From Rhizobiales bacterium UBA3584 (GTDB lineage: Bacteria; Pseudomonadota; Alphaproteobacteria; Rhizobiales; Devosiaceae): a stretch of DNA of 22,918 nt. The stretch covers positions 1-22,918 of the forward strand of contig DFMV01000053.1 in NCBI GenBank assembly GCA_002375765.1, in the 5' to 3' direction. Numbering within the stretch: the first letter of the stretch is position 1; every line of letters starts with the position of its first letter. Of this stretch, positions 1-8,388 are shown piece by piece. Below the pieces are notes generated by a model. That model did not search any database, was not told the DNA's origin, and saw only the letters and a program-made list of their open reading frames with translations. Position numbers and translations under genes: made by a program.

Positions 1-1191
1 TTAAGCGACGATTTTGGAGACGACGCCGGCGCCGACGGTGCGGCCGCCTTCACGGATGGCGAAGCGGAGCTTTTCTTCCATCGCGATCGGAACGATCAGT
101 TCCACGTTCATTTCCACATTGTCGCCAGGCATCACCATCTCGGTGCCTTCGTTCAGCGTCACCACACCGGTCACGTCCGTCGTCCGGAAATAGAACTGCG
201 GGCGGTAGTTGGTGAAGAACGGCGTATGACGGCCACCTTCTTCCTTGGTCAGGATGTAGGCTTCAGCAACGAACTTGGTGTGCGGGGTCACCGAACCGGG
301 CTTGCACAGAACCTGACCACGCTCGACCTGCGTACGGTCGATACCACGGATCAGAGCGCCGATGTTGTCGCCCGCTTCACCCGAATCGAGCAGCTTGCGG
401 AACATTTCAACGCCGGTAACGGTCGTCTTGAGCGTCGGCTTGATGCCAACGATCTCGACTTCCTCGCCAACCTTGACGATGCCGCGCTCCACGCGACCGG
501 TCACAACCGTGCCACGACCCGAGATCGAGAACACGTCTTCGACCGGCATCAGGAACGGCTGGTCCTTCGGACGCTCGGGCTGCGGAATGTAGTCGTCCAC
601 AGTGCGCATCAGCTCGAGAACCGCGTCGTGACCGATTTCCGGACGCTTGTCTTCAAGCGCCATCAGGGCCGAACCCTTGGTGATCGGAATGTCGTCACCG
701 GGGAATTCGTACGAGCTCAGAAGTTCGCGAACTTCGAGCTCGACCAGCTCGAGCAGCTCTTCGTCGTCGACCTGGTCGACCTTGTTCAAAAAAACCACAA
801 GCGCCGGCACGCCAACCTGACGGGCAAGCAGGATGTGCTCGCGGGTCTGCGGCATCGGGCCGTCGGCAGCCGAAACAACAAGGATCGCGCCGTCCATCTG
901 GGCCGCACCGGTGATCATGTTCTTCACATAGTCAGCGTGGCCGGGGCAGTCGACATGCGCATAGTGACGCTTTTCGGTCTCGTATTCGACGTGCGCCGTC
1001 GAAATCGTGATCCCGCGAGCCTTTTCTTCAGGCGCCTTGTCAATCTGGTCGTAAGCAGAGAACGTCGCCCCGCCAGTCTCCGCCAGAACCTTCGTGATCG
1101 CTGCTGTCAACGACGTCTTGCCATGGTCAACGTGACCAATAGTGCCGATGTTGCAGTGCGGCTTGTTACGGCTAAATTTTTCCTTGCCCAT
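1..1191 (-). CDS. tuf: Elongation factor Tu
   Basis: This is the GTPase that delivers aminoacyl-tRNA to the ribosomal A site. The 396-residue length is normal for bacterial EF-Tu. The G1 P-loop GHVDHGKT is at residues 19-26, followed by the effector-loop ARGITIS, the G3 DCPGH and the G4 NKVD, then the two beta-barrel domains with the usual [18 protein letters not shown] segment. It starts at ATG and the stop codon lies exactly at the left window edge, so the gene is complete. The next gene upstream (TadG-like) ends at its own terminator, so tuf has its own promoter between about 1192 and 1310, although I cannot pick convincing -35/-10 boxes there. In many alphaproteobacteria a tuf copy is followed by tRNA-Trp, secE and nusG; that would lie beyond the left edge and cannot be seen. 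Confidence 0.99.
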   Translation of the reverse strand: MGKEKFSRNKPHCNIGTIGHVDHGKTSLTAAITKVLAETGGATFSAYDQIDKAPEEKARGITISTAHVEYETEKRHYAHVDCPGHADYVKNMITGAAQMDGAILVVSAADGPMPQTREHILLARQVGVPALVVFLNKVDQVDDEELLELVELEVRELLSSYEFPGDDIPITKGSALMALEDKRPEIGHDAVLELMRTVDDYIPQPERPKDQPFLMPVEDVFSISGRGTVVTGRVERGIVKVGEEVEIVGIKPTLKTTVTGVEMFRKLLDSGEAGDNIGALIRGIDRTQVERGQVLCKPGSVTPHTKFVAEAYILTKEEGGRHTPFFTNYRPQFYFRTTDVTGVVTLNEGTEMVMPGDNVEMNVELIVPIAMEEKLRFAIREGGRTVGAGVVSKIVA

Positions 1192-1312
1192 TGCTCACAA
1201 CCGTTAATCAAGAGTTAGAACTGCGGGGGCGTTTACCCGGTTGGGCGCTGAGAGACAAGTGGTTTTTCTGCTTCGAACATCAACGCCTGCCCCGGCACCC
1301 GCCCACAGCAAA

Positions 1313-1337
1313 AAGGAACGGTCGAAAACCGTCCCTT
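1313..1337 (-). terminator. Intrinsic terminator of the TadG-like gene
   Basis: Read on the minus strand, a 10-bp stem (AAGGGACGGT pairing with ACCGTTCCTT, with one G-U pair) closes a five-base loop. It runs straight into a T-tract at 1314-1310. It lies about 25 bp beyond the TadG-like stop codon and upstream of tuf. This is a classic Rho-independent terminator that separates the two genes. Confidence 0.85.
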
Positions 1338-1362
1338 CCGCTGTTCGTAACAATAGCCAAGG

Positions 1363-2634
1363 TCAGTAGATCAGGCGCGCATTCCGCTCGCCCACCGTTT
1401 CAAAGGTCGGGCATTTGATGATGATGCGAATATCGTCATAGTCCCGGTCGGTCCAAGCAATATGCTGCCAGTTGCTGGAGGTACCCGACAGCCCAGGGGG
1501 CCGATCTTCCCAGCCATAGTACATATACTTTCCCTCATTACCATCGCAACTCCCAGTGGCCCGCTGTGGTGTGCGATTGGTACCCTCAGGGATAACGCCG
1601 CCCTGGCTTGCCGGGCGACAGTCTTCGATCGTGTCACAAAGAACAGTCTCGAGAATATTGACCGTCTGTCCCGCCGGGACATAGGGCTCTGGACCCTGGA
1701 GTCCAGCGTATTGCTCGGTGGTGCTTCCCAACGTGAAAAAGGTATCGGTGTAATAGTTGAAGCGGCCCGTCTTCTTGTCTCCACCGTTGTTGGGCGCTGC
1801 GCCGGTGTCCCAGTACTGCTGCTGCGTACGAGCGAAACGGACGTTCTCCAACCGAAAGCTCAGGAAAGAGCCTTGCGCACAGTCGGGCCACATATACTCG
1901 TATTCGCGGTCGTTGGTGTTGGCACCTTCCGATATACGCCACGGGCCCTGCTCTACCCCATCCAATCCAAGAGGGTTCGACGTGGCTATGCTGTTATAAA
2001 TCGAAACCAGACCCGGTGTGGTCGGAGGTGAATCGAAATCGGCAAGAAACTCCGAACCGCCGTTGTCGGCTACCGGCACCATGCGCGTCCGACGCGGCAA
2101 ATCCGGGTCATTTTCCGGGCGATTCGGCCAAAAGCAATACATCCAGAGCCGGTTAAAATCGCCGGCCTCGGGATCAAGTAATGAAGTGTCAGGCGGCTCT
2201 CGAACTTCTTTAACGTCAGAAAACCGCACGGTCGCCGATACTGAGACAAGTTGGGTGTCCGGAACCCCGGGCAGGATACTCATGAACGCGAGTGGCACCA
2301 GTGCAGAAGCAGTTACCTCAAGGTCGTAGTCGCTGATCCGGTCTGGTGTGAGAATGACGTTTTGCGCCCAGCTGCCCTGATACTCACGATCGATTTCAGC
2401 TAACGCTACAGATTCAACGAGCCCCCATTTTGTCTGCCAGGTCTCATCCTCTTCCACGAAAGCGCTCAAGGCGGCCGAATCGACCTGATTTTGCAGAAAT
2501 TCTCTTACATGCTGAAGGCGTACGTAATCGACGGCCCATCCGGCCATCGCGATGAACGGTATTGCCATAACGGCGAAAATCACGGCCACGACGCCATCTT
2601 CGCGCCGGACCAAGTCCCACAAACTGCGTCCCAT
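1363..2634 (-). CDS. TadG-like (TadE/TadG family) Flp-pilus-type membrane-anchored protein
   Basis: The N-terminus has a short basic stretch, then REDG-VVAVIFAVMAIPFIAMAG-WAVDYVR. This is the TadE/TadG-type prepilin-like hydrophobic helix (about residues 10-35), which anchors a large extracytoplasmic domain. The remaining roughly 390 residues are soluble and rich in aromatic residues, Asn, Asp and Gly, with several cysteines, and I recognise no catalytic motif. I chose ATG at 2634 (423 residues). An in-frame TTG at 2670 would add 12 residues but has no ribosome-binding site. Known TadG-like proteins are pilus-assembly or secretion accessories usually encoded in tad clusters. Here no other tad gene is present, so the protein is an orphan and its function is unproven. 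The gene is followed by a strong terminator. Confidence 0.75.
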   Translation of the reverse strand: MGRSLWDLVRREDGVVAVIFAVMAIPFIAMAGWAVDYVRLQHVREFLQNQVDSAALSAFVEEDETWQTKWGLVESVALAEIDREYQGSWAQNVILTPDRISDYDLEVTASALVPLAFMSILPGVPDTQLVSVSATVRFSDVKEVREPPDTSLLDPEAGDFNRLWMYCFWPNRPENDPDLPRRTRMVPVADNGGSEFLADFDSPPTTPGLVSIYNSIATSNPLGLDGVEQGPWRISEGANTNDREYEYMWPDCAQGSFLSFRLENVRFARTQQQYWDTGAAPNNGGDKKTGRFNYYTDTFFTLGSTTEQYAGLQGPEPYVPAGQTVNILETVLCDTIEDCRPASQGGVIPEGTNRTPQRATGSCDGNEGKYMYYGWEDRPPGLSGTSSNWQHIAWTDRDYDDIRIIIKCPTFETVGERNARLIY

Positions 2635-2779
2635 GCCCGTTCGTCCATCTCCGGCGCCTTTGGCGCCCAATAAACCGCACGATTGCGACCGGCATTGCCG
2701 GTTCTACGTAGATCACACAGTATCGGAATGGATTTTCAGTAAACTTACGCCGTTTCAGCAAAACTGCATGAAAGGGTTT

Positions 2780-2806
2780 ACTGGGCGTTAAGCAACTGAG
2801 CCCAGT
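2780..2806 (-). terminator. Hairpin immediately after the fbp stop codon
   Basis: A perfect 7-bp inverted repeat (ACTGGGC and GCCCAGT) around a 13-base loop begins directly after the TGA of fructose-bisphosphatase. The minus-strand sequence that follows (AAACCCTTTC) lacks a proper T-tract. It may be a weak terminator or an mRNA 3'-end stabilising hairpin. Confidence 0.4.
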
Positions 2807-3781
2807 TCAATAGAACGATTTCGCGCGTTCGACCTCACCGCGCGAACCGATGATGATTCCAATCCGTTGATGCAGGTTCGAAGGCTCGAGGTCGAGAAGA
2901 CGCTCCGTCCCTGTACTTGAGGCACCACCAGCCGCTTCGACGATCATGCTCATGGGATTGGCTTCATAAAGTAGGCGCAGTCGTCCCCCCTTGCCTTTGG
3001 TGTCCTCATCCTCGGGATAGAGAAAGACTCCTCCCCGGCACAATATGCGATGTAGATCGGCGACCATCGCTGCGCACCAGCGCATGTTGTAGCTCTTGCC
3101 GAACGGGCCGGACTTTCCGGCAAGGCAGGCGTCGATGAAGGCGCGGGTCGGCGCATACCAACGCGTTTGGCGCGATGCATTTATGGCGAACTCGGCCGCC
3201 TCTTGAGGGATTTCCACCTTGTCCCGAACCACAACGAATTCAGCACTTGCCTCGTCCAGGCTGAACACTGTTACCGCCTGCCCTGTCGTCAGCACCAGAA
3301 GTGTAGCGGGGCCATACAGGGCGTAGCCCGCGGCAATCTGCTTTTTCCCCGGCTGCAATACATCTGCAGTCGTGATCCCTGAACTCTTGCGCAGGTCGAG
3401 CACGGAAAAGATGGACCCCACCGCGCCGTTGATTTCGAGATTGGACGAACCGTCAAGCGGATCGAAAACCAACGCATGGCGCGCATTGCCCGCTCCAGCC
3501 ACCAGTTCTATGTCGTCCAGTTCCTCCGATACCATGGCAGCCAGAACCCCGCTGGCCTCTCCCCGCCTCAGAAAAATATCGTTGGCGACGACGTCGAGCT
3601 TTTTCTGCACTTCCCCTTGCACATTTATTGCCTGCGCAGCCCCTGTGTCACCGGCCGTCGAGGCTACGCGCAGCGCGACCGAAATCTCGATAGCGCAGTC
3701 GGCGACCATCCCGAAAATGCCCCCTACAGCCGCATCGAACCTGCTTTCCGCGATCCAGGTTTCAAGAGTTTTGCGTGCCAC
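2807..3781 (-). CDS. fbp: Class I fructose-1,6-bisphosphatase
   Basis: This enzyme hydrolyses fructose-1,6-bisphosphate to fructose-6-phosphate in gluconeogenesis (or in the Calvin cycle where present). The family signature FDPLDGSSN is at residues 106-114, with metal-binding Asp107 and Asp110, and the SEE motif is at 85-87. The later block with RGGVFLYP, LLYEANPMSMIVEAAGG and a C-terminal IIIGS segment matches class I enzymes, and the 324-residue length is normal. After GSSN the usual Asp is replaced by Glu116, a mild deviation. The start is GTG at 3781, supported by GGAG seven bases upstream; the nearby ATG is out of frame. It is divergent from the sensor kinase at 3993, and no Calvin-cycle gene is visible, so a gluconeogenic role fits the acetate and carboxylate uptake genes elsewhere in the window. 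Confidence 0.95.
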   Translation of the reverse strand: MARKTLETWIAESRFDAAVGGIFGMVADCAIEISVALRVASTAGDTGAAQAINVQGEVQKKLDVVANDIFLRRGEASGVLAAMVSEELDDIELVAGAGNARHALVFDPLDGSSNLEINGAVGSIFSVLDLRKSSGITTADVLQPGKKQIAAGYALYGPATLLVLTTGQAVTVFSLDEASAEFVVVRDKVEIPQEAAEFAINASRQTRWYAPTRAFIDACLAGKSGPFGKSYNMRWCAAMVADLHRILCRGGVFLYPEDEDTKGKGGRLRLLYEANPMSMIVEAAGGASSTGTERLLDLEPSNLHQRIGIIIGSRGEVERAKSFY

Positions 3782-3992
3782 GTGCCATCTCCAAAGGGGG
3801 TTTCCAGTCCTGCTTATGCTGCAGGGCCGCGGGCGTCCAGACCAACCAAAGTCCTAACAGCCGCAACTGGGAAAATTCCTGGCTTGGCGTCCTCACGACC
3901 TGCCGATCCTCGCACGCGAGCGCACGTATTGGTGCCCTGCCGCCGTTTAAGGGCTAGGCAGGCGGTTCTGCCGCCGCTAACCTTCAAAGGGG
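3782..3992. other. Divergent intergenic region between fbp and the sensor kinase
   Basis: This 211-base region must hold promoters for both directions, but I cannot identify convincing boxes. Near its right end the nine-base word CTGCCGCCG occurs twice (3937-3945 and 3968-3976). It also contains two mutually exclusive hairpins: CCTGCC (3936-3941) with GGCAGG (3957-3962), and GGCGG (3961-3965) with CCGCC (3971-3975). The second sits just upstream of the kinase ribosome-binding site. Confidence 0.4.
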
Positions 3993-5825
3993 ATGAGGAA
4001 AGACAGGCTGCGCCAATATGTACAGATCGCGCTGGCAGCGCTGGTGGTCGTCACCAGCGCCATGGGAGCCCGCGTCTTCTGGGAACAATCGGCGCTTAGC
4101 GCCGCGCGATCCACCGGGGAAACGCGCGCCGAACTCGTCGCGCAGACGATAAGCGACACCATTGCCCAAAATACCCATTTTCCATTGGTGCTCGCACTCG
4201 ATCCGGACGTGCAGGCCGTCCTTGGCGGATCGTCGGACCCGGACGCCATAGATGTTCTAAATCGCAAGCTCGAGACAATCGAAGCGTCGGGCAGCCCGGC
4301 AGCGCTCTACGTCATGAAACCTGATGGTCACACGATCGCAGCCAGCAACTGGAATACCGAGGGCAGCTTTGTCGGCCAATACTACGGCTTCCGATCCTAT
4401 TTTACCCAGGCCATAGCCGGTGGCGAGGGCACCTATTTCGGCATTGGCGTTACGACCGGCAGAGCGGGCTATTTCATTGCCCGCGCAGTCGGCGGAGATA
4501 GGCCGACCGGGGTCACCGTCGCCAAGATCGAATTCGATGACCTCGAAGCAATCTGGGCCCGAGCCGCGGAACACATAATGGTGACAGATGAGAACGACAT
4601 CATCTTCCTCGCCAGCCGTCCCGACTGGAAATACCGCTCGCTCGCACCGGTGGACGAAACCGCCATCACCAGAATCCAGAGCACCCAGCAATATGCGGGC
4701 ACTGAAATCGAACAATTGCGGATCGAAGAGCACTCGTCCGACGGTGGTCAGGTCTGGATCGAAGGTCTTCCCGCCAATGGGAGTTTTTTACGCCAGACGG
4801 TTCACATTCCCGAGCTGGGCTGGACGGTAAACCAACTTACGGATCTCTCGAGCGTCGCCGATGCAAGTCGCGACGGAACCATGATCGGCGCAACGGGCTC
4901 GGCCTTGGTGATCGCCATCCTGTTTTACCTCGCCCAGCGCCAGCGGAGCTTTGCCATGGAACGGACCGCCAGGGCCGAACTCGAACAGCGCGTTGCGGAG
5001 CGCACCAGCGCGCTTCGTGAGGTCAACGAGACCCTGCATATCGAGGTGGAGGAGCGCCGGCGAACTGAACGCGAACTGCGCAGCGCGCAGAACGATCTGA
5101 TACAGGCGGGAAAGCTCGCCGCGCTTGGGCAGATGTCTGCTGCCATAGCGCACGAGATCAACCAGCCCCTTACCGCCATGCGCACCTATATTGCCACCAC
5201 ACGGGTCTTTGCGCCTCTCGGCGACACCGGTGCCGTCCTCGACAATCTCGAAAAGGTGGACAATCTGGCTGTGCGCATGGGGCGAATTACCTCCCACCTC
5301 AAATCGTTCGCGCGCAAGGAAGGCATGGGCCCGGCTGAAGTGATTTCGGTGGATCGTGCCGTCCAGAAGGCGCTCGACCTTGTTGACGTTCAACTGCAGA
5401 CAGAGGCCATCACAATACGAACATCGATTATCCCAGCCTTTACGCTGGGAAACGACGTCCGGCTCGAACAGGTCGTCATCAATCTGGTCCGTAACGCCAT
5501 CGACGCTGTGTCCGAAACGCCCGATCCGATTGTCGAGCTCTCCATGCGTGCCGCTGGCGAACGCATCTTCATCGAGGTCCGTGACAACGGTCCCGGCTTC
5601 GACCTGGCCATACTGGAAACGCTGTTCGACCCCTTCGTCACCACCAAGTCGTCCGGGGCCGGTCTGGGTTTGGGCCTGACGATCTCCTACGAGATCATTC
5701 GCGAGTTCGGTGGCTCGCTCAGAGCTGCAAACCGTCCTGATGGCGGCGCTGTCCTGACTATCGAACTCCTTGCGGCAAACCAAGCATCGCCGGCACTGCA
5801 AAGCGAGGTGGCAGGCAATGGCTGA
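3993..5825 (+). CDS. DctB-like membrane sensor histidine kinase
   Basis: Two-component sensor with DctB architecture. It has a TM helix near residues 8-28, an extracytoplasmic Cache-type ligand domain (about 30-290), a second TM helix at about 297-315 and a coiled-coil linker rich in Glu and Arg. The HisKA H-box AHEINQPLTAMR follows with phospho-acceptor His387. The HATPase motifs are an N-box with NLVRNAIDAV (about 497), G1 DNGPGF (531) and G2 GLGLGLTI (557). The 610-residue length fits DctB. The ATG is the only possible start because an in-frame TAA lies at 3978; the AAAGGGG purine tract abuts the ATG, which is unusually close. It overlaps the downstream activator gene by 8 bases, so the two are translationally coupled. 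DctB proteins sense C4-dicarboxylates; here the adjacent transporter is TAXI-TRAP, so the ligand may differ. Confidence 0.92.
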   Translation: MRKDRLRQYVQIALAALVVVTSAMGARVFWEQSALSAARSTGETRAELVAQTISDTIAQNTHFPLVLALDPDVQAVLGGSSDPDAIDVLNRKLETIEASGSPAALYVMKPDGHTIAASNWNTEGSFVGQYYGFRSYFTQAIAGGEGTYFGIGVTTGRAGYFIARAVGGDRPTGVTVAKIEFDDLEAIWARAAEHIMVTDENDIIFLASRPDWKYRSLAPVDETAITRIQSTQQYAGTEIEQLRIEEHSSDGGQVWIEGLPANGSFLRQTVHIPELGWTVNQLTDLSSVADASRDGTMIGATGSALVIAILFYLAQRQRSFAMERTARAELEQRVAERTSALREVNETLHIEVEERRRTERELRSAQNDLIQAGKLAALGQMSAAIAHEINQPLTAMRTYIATTRVFAPLGDTGAVLDNLEKVDNLAVRMGRITSHLKSFARKEGMGPAEVISVDRAVQKALDLVDVQLQTEAITIRTSIIPAFTLGNDVRLEQVVINLVRNAIDAVSETPDPIVELSMRAAGERIFIEVRDNGPGFDLAILETLFDPFVTTKSSGAGLGLGLTISYEIIREFGGSLRAANRPDGGAVLTIELLAANQASPALQSEVAGNG

Positions 5826-7179
5826 ACGGCAGACCGTCGTTTTCGTCGATGACGAAGAGCCAATGCGCCATGCGGTGCAGCAATGGCTCGGGGTCGCCGG
5901 ACATGATGCGCAGAGCTTCGGATCGGCCCAATCCGCGCTCGAACATATTTCAGCGGGCCTCAACGGTATCGTCCTCACAGATTTGCGCATGCCATCCATG
6001 GATGGCATGGCTCTGTTGCGCCGCATCCTGGAAATCGATCCGGACATCCCCGTGATCCTCATGACCGGTCAGGGCGACATTGAAAGCGCTGTCGAGGCGA
6101 TGCGTATCGGTGCATATGATTTCATCGAAAAGCCCTTCGATCCCGAACGCCTGGCTCAGACCGTACGCCGCGCAACCGAGAAACGTCGCCTTGTACTGGA
6201 AAACCGGTATCTGGCAGCGGCAGCACCGGCCGACACGTTGCGCAACAGGATTCTGGGCACCTCGCGCGAAATCGAGCGCCTTCGCGAAGCAGTATCAGAA
6301 ATCGCGGCAACCGACGTCAGCGTCGTGCTCTATGGGGAAACCGGATCGGGCAAGGATCTCGTGGCTCGATGTCTTCATGATCTGGGTCGACGCGCGAAGG
6401 GCAATTACGTGGCCGTCAATTGCTCCGCCATTCCCGATACTATGGTGGAAACTGAAATGTTCGGGCACGAAGCCGGTGCCTTTACTGGCGCCGCCGGCCG
6501 CCGGATCGGCAAGATCGAGCACGCAAGCGGGGGCAGCCTTCTGCTCGATGAAGTTGAATCGATGCCTTTGGCAATGCAGGCCAAGCTCTTGAGAGCATTA
6601 CAGGAACGCGTCATCGAACGACTTGGCTCCAACACATCCGTTCCCGTCGATTTCCGGACAATTGCGGCGACAAAGCGCGATCTGAAGGCCGAAAGCGCCA
6701 CGGGAGCCTTCCGTTCCGATCTTTATTTCCGTCTCTCTGTTGTCGAGCTCAACATCCCGCCCCTGCGCGACCGCAGAGATGACATCCCACTTCTTTTCGA
6801 GTTTTTCGCGGCAGAGGCGGCCCGCAGCCACAATCGCGAGACCCGGCCCCTTAAAGGAGCCACACTCGACGCCCTGATGCGGCATGACTGGCCGGGCAAT
6901 GTGCGTGAGTTGCGCAATGTTGCCGAGCGGCACGCGCTGGGTCTTAGCAGTTTTGCGGCCGCCGATAACAGCCGGCCCATAGATCTCGCGGACGTCATGC
7001 CTCTCGCCCAGCAACTCGAGGCCTATGAACGTCGCATCATCGAGCGCGCCCTTGCCGATAGCGGCGGCCGCATCAGCGAAGTGATCGAAAAACTTGGCGT
7101 ACCCCGGAGAACCCTCAACGAAAAAATGACGAGGCTCGGCATCAGGAGACGCGAGGCCGACGATCAATATGGGCAATAA
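5818..7179 (+). CDS. DctD-like sigma-54-dependent response regulator
   Basis: NtrC-family activator of 453 residues that works as the partner of the upstream kinase. The receiver domain (about 4-120) has acidic pocket DDE at 11-13, phospho-acceptor Asp55 (TDLRMP) and a conserved Lys in EKPFDP. The AAA+ domain has Walker A GETGSGKD (173-180), the sigma-54 contact loop GAFTGA (220-225), Walker B GSLLLDE and the arginine-finger region FRSDLYFRLSV. The C-terminus is a Fis-type helix-turn-helix (ISEVIEKLGVPRRTLNEKM). The start is the ATG at 5818 that overlaps the kinase stop; the in-frame extension to 5770 lies within kinase coding sequence and is not domain-like. An intact GAFTGA loop and the sigma-54 promoter 123 bp beyond its stop codon make direct control of the TRAP operon very likely. 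Confidence 0.94.
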   Translation: MAERQTVVFVDDEEPMRHAVQQWLGVAGHDAQSFGSAQSALEHISAGLNGIVLTDLRMPSMDGMALLRRILEIDPDIPVILMTGQGDIESAVEAMRIGAYDFIEKPFDPERLAQTVRRATEKRRLVLENRYLAAAAPADTLRNRILGTSREIERLREAVSEIAATDVSVVLYGETGSGKDLVARCLHDLGRRAKGNYVAVNCSAIPDTMVETEMFGHEAGAFTGAAGRRIGKIEHASGGSLLLDEVESMPLAMQAKLLRALQERVIERLGSNTSVPVDFRTIAATKRDLKAESATGAFRSDLYFRLSVVELNIPPLRDRRDDIPLLFEFFAAEAARSHNRETRPLKGATLDALMRHDWPGNVRELRNVAERHALGLSSFAAADNSRPIDLADVMPLAQQLEAYERRIIERALADSGGRISEVIEKLGVPRRTLNEKMTRLGIRRREADDQYGQ

Positions 7180-7199
7180 GTTGCGCAAAATCGCTGGCC

Positions 7200-7219
7200 A
7201 TCGGCAATTTCTTGCCGAT
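7200..7219. promoter_or_regulatory. Candidate upstream activating site for the DctD-like regulator
   Basis: ATCGGCAA and TTGCCGAT form a perfect 8-bp dyad with a four-base spacer. Its centre is about 93 bp upstream of the -24 GG of the sigma-54 promoter, a typical enhancer distance. A short palindrome TTGCGCAA (7181-7188) lies just before it and could be part of a second half-site pair. The dyad has no T-tract in either direction, so a terminator reading is less likely. Binding by the activator is inferred. Confidence 0.5.
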
Positions 7220-7301
7220 CGCGTTGAATCAAAATGACCACTCGAATCTGTAAGAACCTGAAATGAAAGGATTTATCGCGCCAGGCACATTATCGCGCCG
7301 T

Positions 7302-7317
7302 TGGCACAGCGATTGCA
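7302..7317 (+). promoter_or_regulatory. Sigma-54 (-24/-12) promoter of the TAXI TRAP operon
   Basis: The sequence is TGGCAC-AGCGA-TTGCA. It carries the invariant GG (7303-7304) and GC (7315-7316) separated by the required 10 bp and matches nearly all of the RpoN consensus. It is correctly oriented toward the binding-protein gene, whose ATG is about 108 bp downstream, and lies right after a gene for a sigma-54 activator. Transcription should start around 7328-7330. Confidence 0.88.
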
Positions 7318-7358
7318 ATAAATACCTCGCCGGCCATGCAGAGGAAGCGTGGCTGGTG

Positions 7359-7381
7359 TAGCGACCGGGATCCCGGCGCTA
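7359..7381 (+). promoter_or_regulatory. Stem-loop in the 5' leader of the TRAP operon
   Basis: TAGCG and CGCTA enclose the 12-bp palindrome CCGGGATCCCGG, so the RNA can fold into a nine-pair hairpin with one bulged A. It lies about 30 bases after the predicted sigma-54 start point and 44 bases before the ATG. It could stabilise the leader or be incidental in GC-rich DNA. Confidence 0.35.
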
Positions 7382-7425
7382 GAGAGGAACCATGCAGTCC
7401 CTTTGGCTGCAATTGGGAGGAAACA

Positions 7426-8388
7426 ATGAAACTTCTGACAGCCTGCGCCATAATCGGCGCGCTGGCGGTGAACGCACCCGCGTTTGCCCAACAGCAACTT
7501 TCCATCGCAACCGGCGGAACCGGTGGCGCCTACTATCCGATCGGCGGTGGTCTGGCCGAACTGGTCACCGAAAATCTCGAAGGCTACAGCGCCGTTGCCG
7601 AAGTCACTGGCGCGTCGGTGGAAAACATGGCGCTGGTCCATCAGGGTGCGGCCGACTTTGCCATCGCGCTCGGAGACACCGTTGCCCAGGCCTATACCGG
7701 CACCGGCGCATTCGATGGTCGTCAGGTCGATATCCTGTCGCTTGGCGCCCTCTATCCCAACGCCGTGCAGATCGTCGTCCCTGCAGATTCCGACATCCAA
7801 GGGCTGTCCGACCTCGTTGGAAAGCGGGTTTCGGTCGGCGCACCCGGCTCGGGTACCGAACTCAACGCCCAGGCCATCCTCGATGCCAACGGCATCACTT
7901 ATGAGGACCTTGCCGCAGCCCAGCGTCTCAACTTCAACGAAACAGCAGATGCCCTGCGCGACGGCGATATTGATGCAGGCATCTGGAGCGTCGGCCCTCC
8001 GACCTCCTCGATCATGTCTCTGGCCGTGGCCCGCGAAATTCGCCTGATTCCATTGAGCGAAGAAGAAGTCGCGGCAGCCAAGGATGTCGAGCCGATCTTT
8101 GCCGATTACGTTCTTCCGGCCAACAGCTACGAGGGTGTTGATACCGAAACACCTACGGTCGGCATCCCCAACGCACTGGTGGTCAGCGCCAGCATGGATG
8201 AAGAACTGGCCTATCAGGTAACCAAGCTGCTCCATGAGCAGGTCGACTACCTGCGGGCAATCCACCCGGCGGCCAACGACACGACGATCGAGTTTGCACT
8301 GGGCGCAACCCCGATTCCGCTGCATCCCGGGGCGATCCGCTACTACGAGGAAGCCGGAGCGGACATTCCCGAAAATGCCCGGCCCTAA
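7426..8388 (+). CDS. TAXI-family TRAP transporter solute-binding protein
   Basis: Periplasmic binding protein that captures the solute for the TRAP importer encoded downstream. The start is ATG at 7426 with a strong GGGAGG six bases upstream; the in-frame ORF that reaches back to 7336 is leader RNA. The 320-residue product begins with a clear Sec signal peptide (MKLLTACAIIGALAVNAPAFA, cleavage near QQQ). The TAXI hallmark IATGGTGGAYYPIGGGLA follows, and later segments include VSVGAPGSGTELNA and the ISAGIWSVG-like GDIDAGIWSVGPP. TAXI proteins from a few species bind glutamate/glutamine or C5 acids such as 2-oxoglutarate; the ligand here cannot be read from sequence. It is the first gene of a sigma-54-driven operon. 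Confidence 0.94.
   Translation: MKLLTACAIIGALAVNAPAFAQQQLSIATGGTGGAYYPIGGGLAELVTENLEGYSAVAEVTGASVENMALVHQGAADFAIALGDTVAQAYTGTGAFDGRQVDILSLGALYPNAVQIVVPADSDIQGLSDLVGKRVSVGAPGSGTELNAQAILDANGITYEDLAAAQRLNFNETADALRDGDIDAGIWSVGPPTSSIMSLAVAREIRLIPLSEEEVAAAKDVEPIFADYVLPANSYEGVDTETPTVGIPNALVVSASMDEELAYQVTKLLHEQVDYLRAIHPAANDTTIEFALGATPIPLHPGAIRYYEEAGADIPENARP

Noticed and set aside
226..1218. 330-codon plus-strand ORF antisense to tuf
   Set aside because: It is a shadow of the highly conserved EF-Tu gene; the translation has no recognisable domain and no ribosome-binding site.
4788..6062. 424-codon minus-strand ORF across the kinase and activator genes
   Set aside because: Antisense to two well-supported genes and crosses their junction; the long frame is explained by high GC and codon bias.
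7227..7239. Possible IHF site (AATCAA) between the dyad and the sigma-54 promoter
   Set aside because: Only the WATCAA half matches; the TTR half is absent, so the call would not be supportable.
7336..7425. 30-residue N-terminal extension of the TAXI binding protein
   Set aside because: It would place charged residues before a perfect signal peptide; ATG 7426 has GGGAGG at the right distance.
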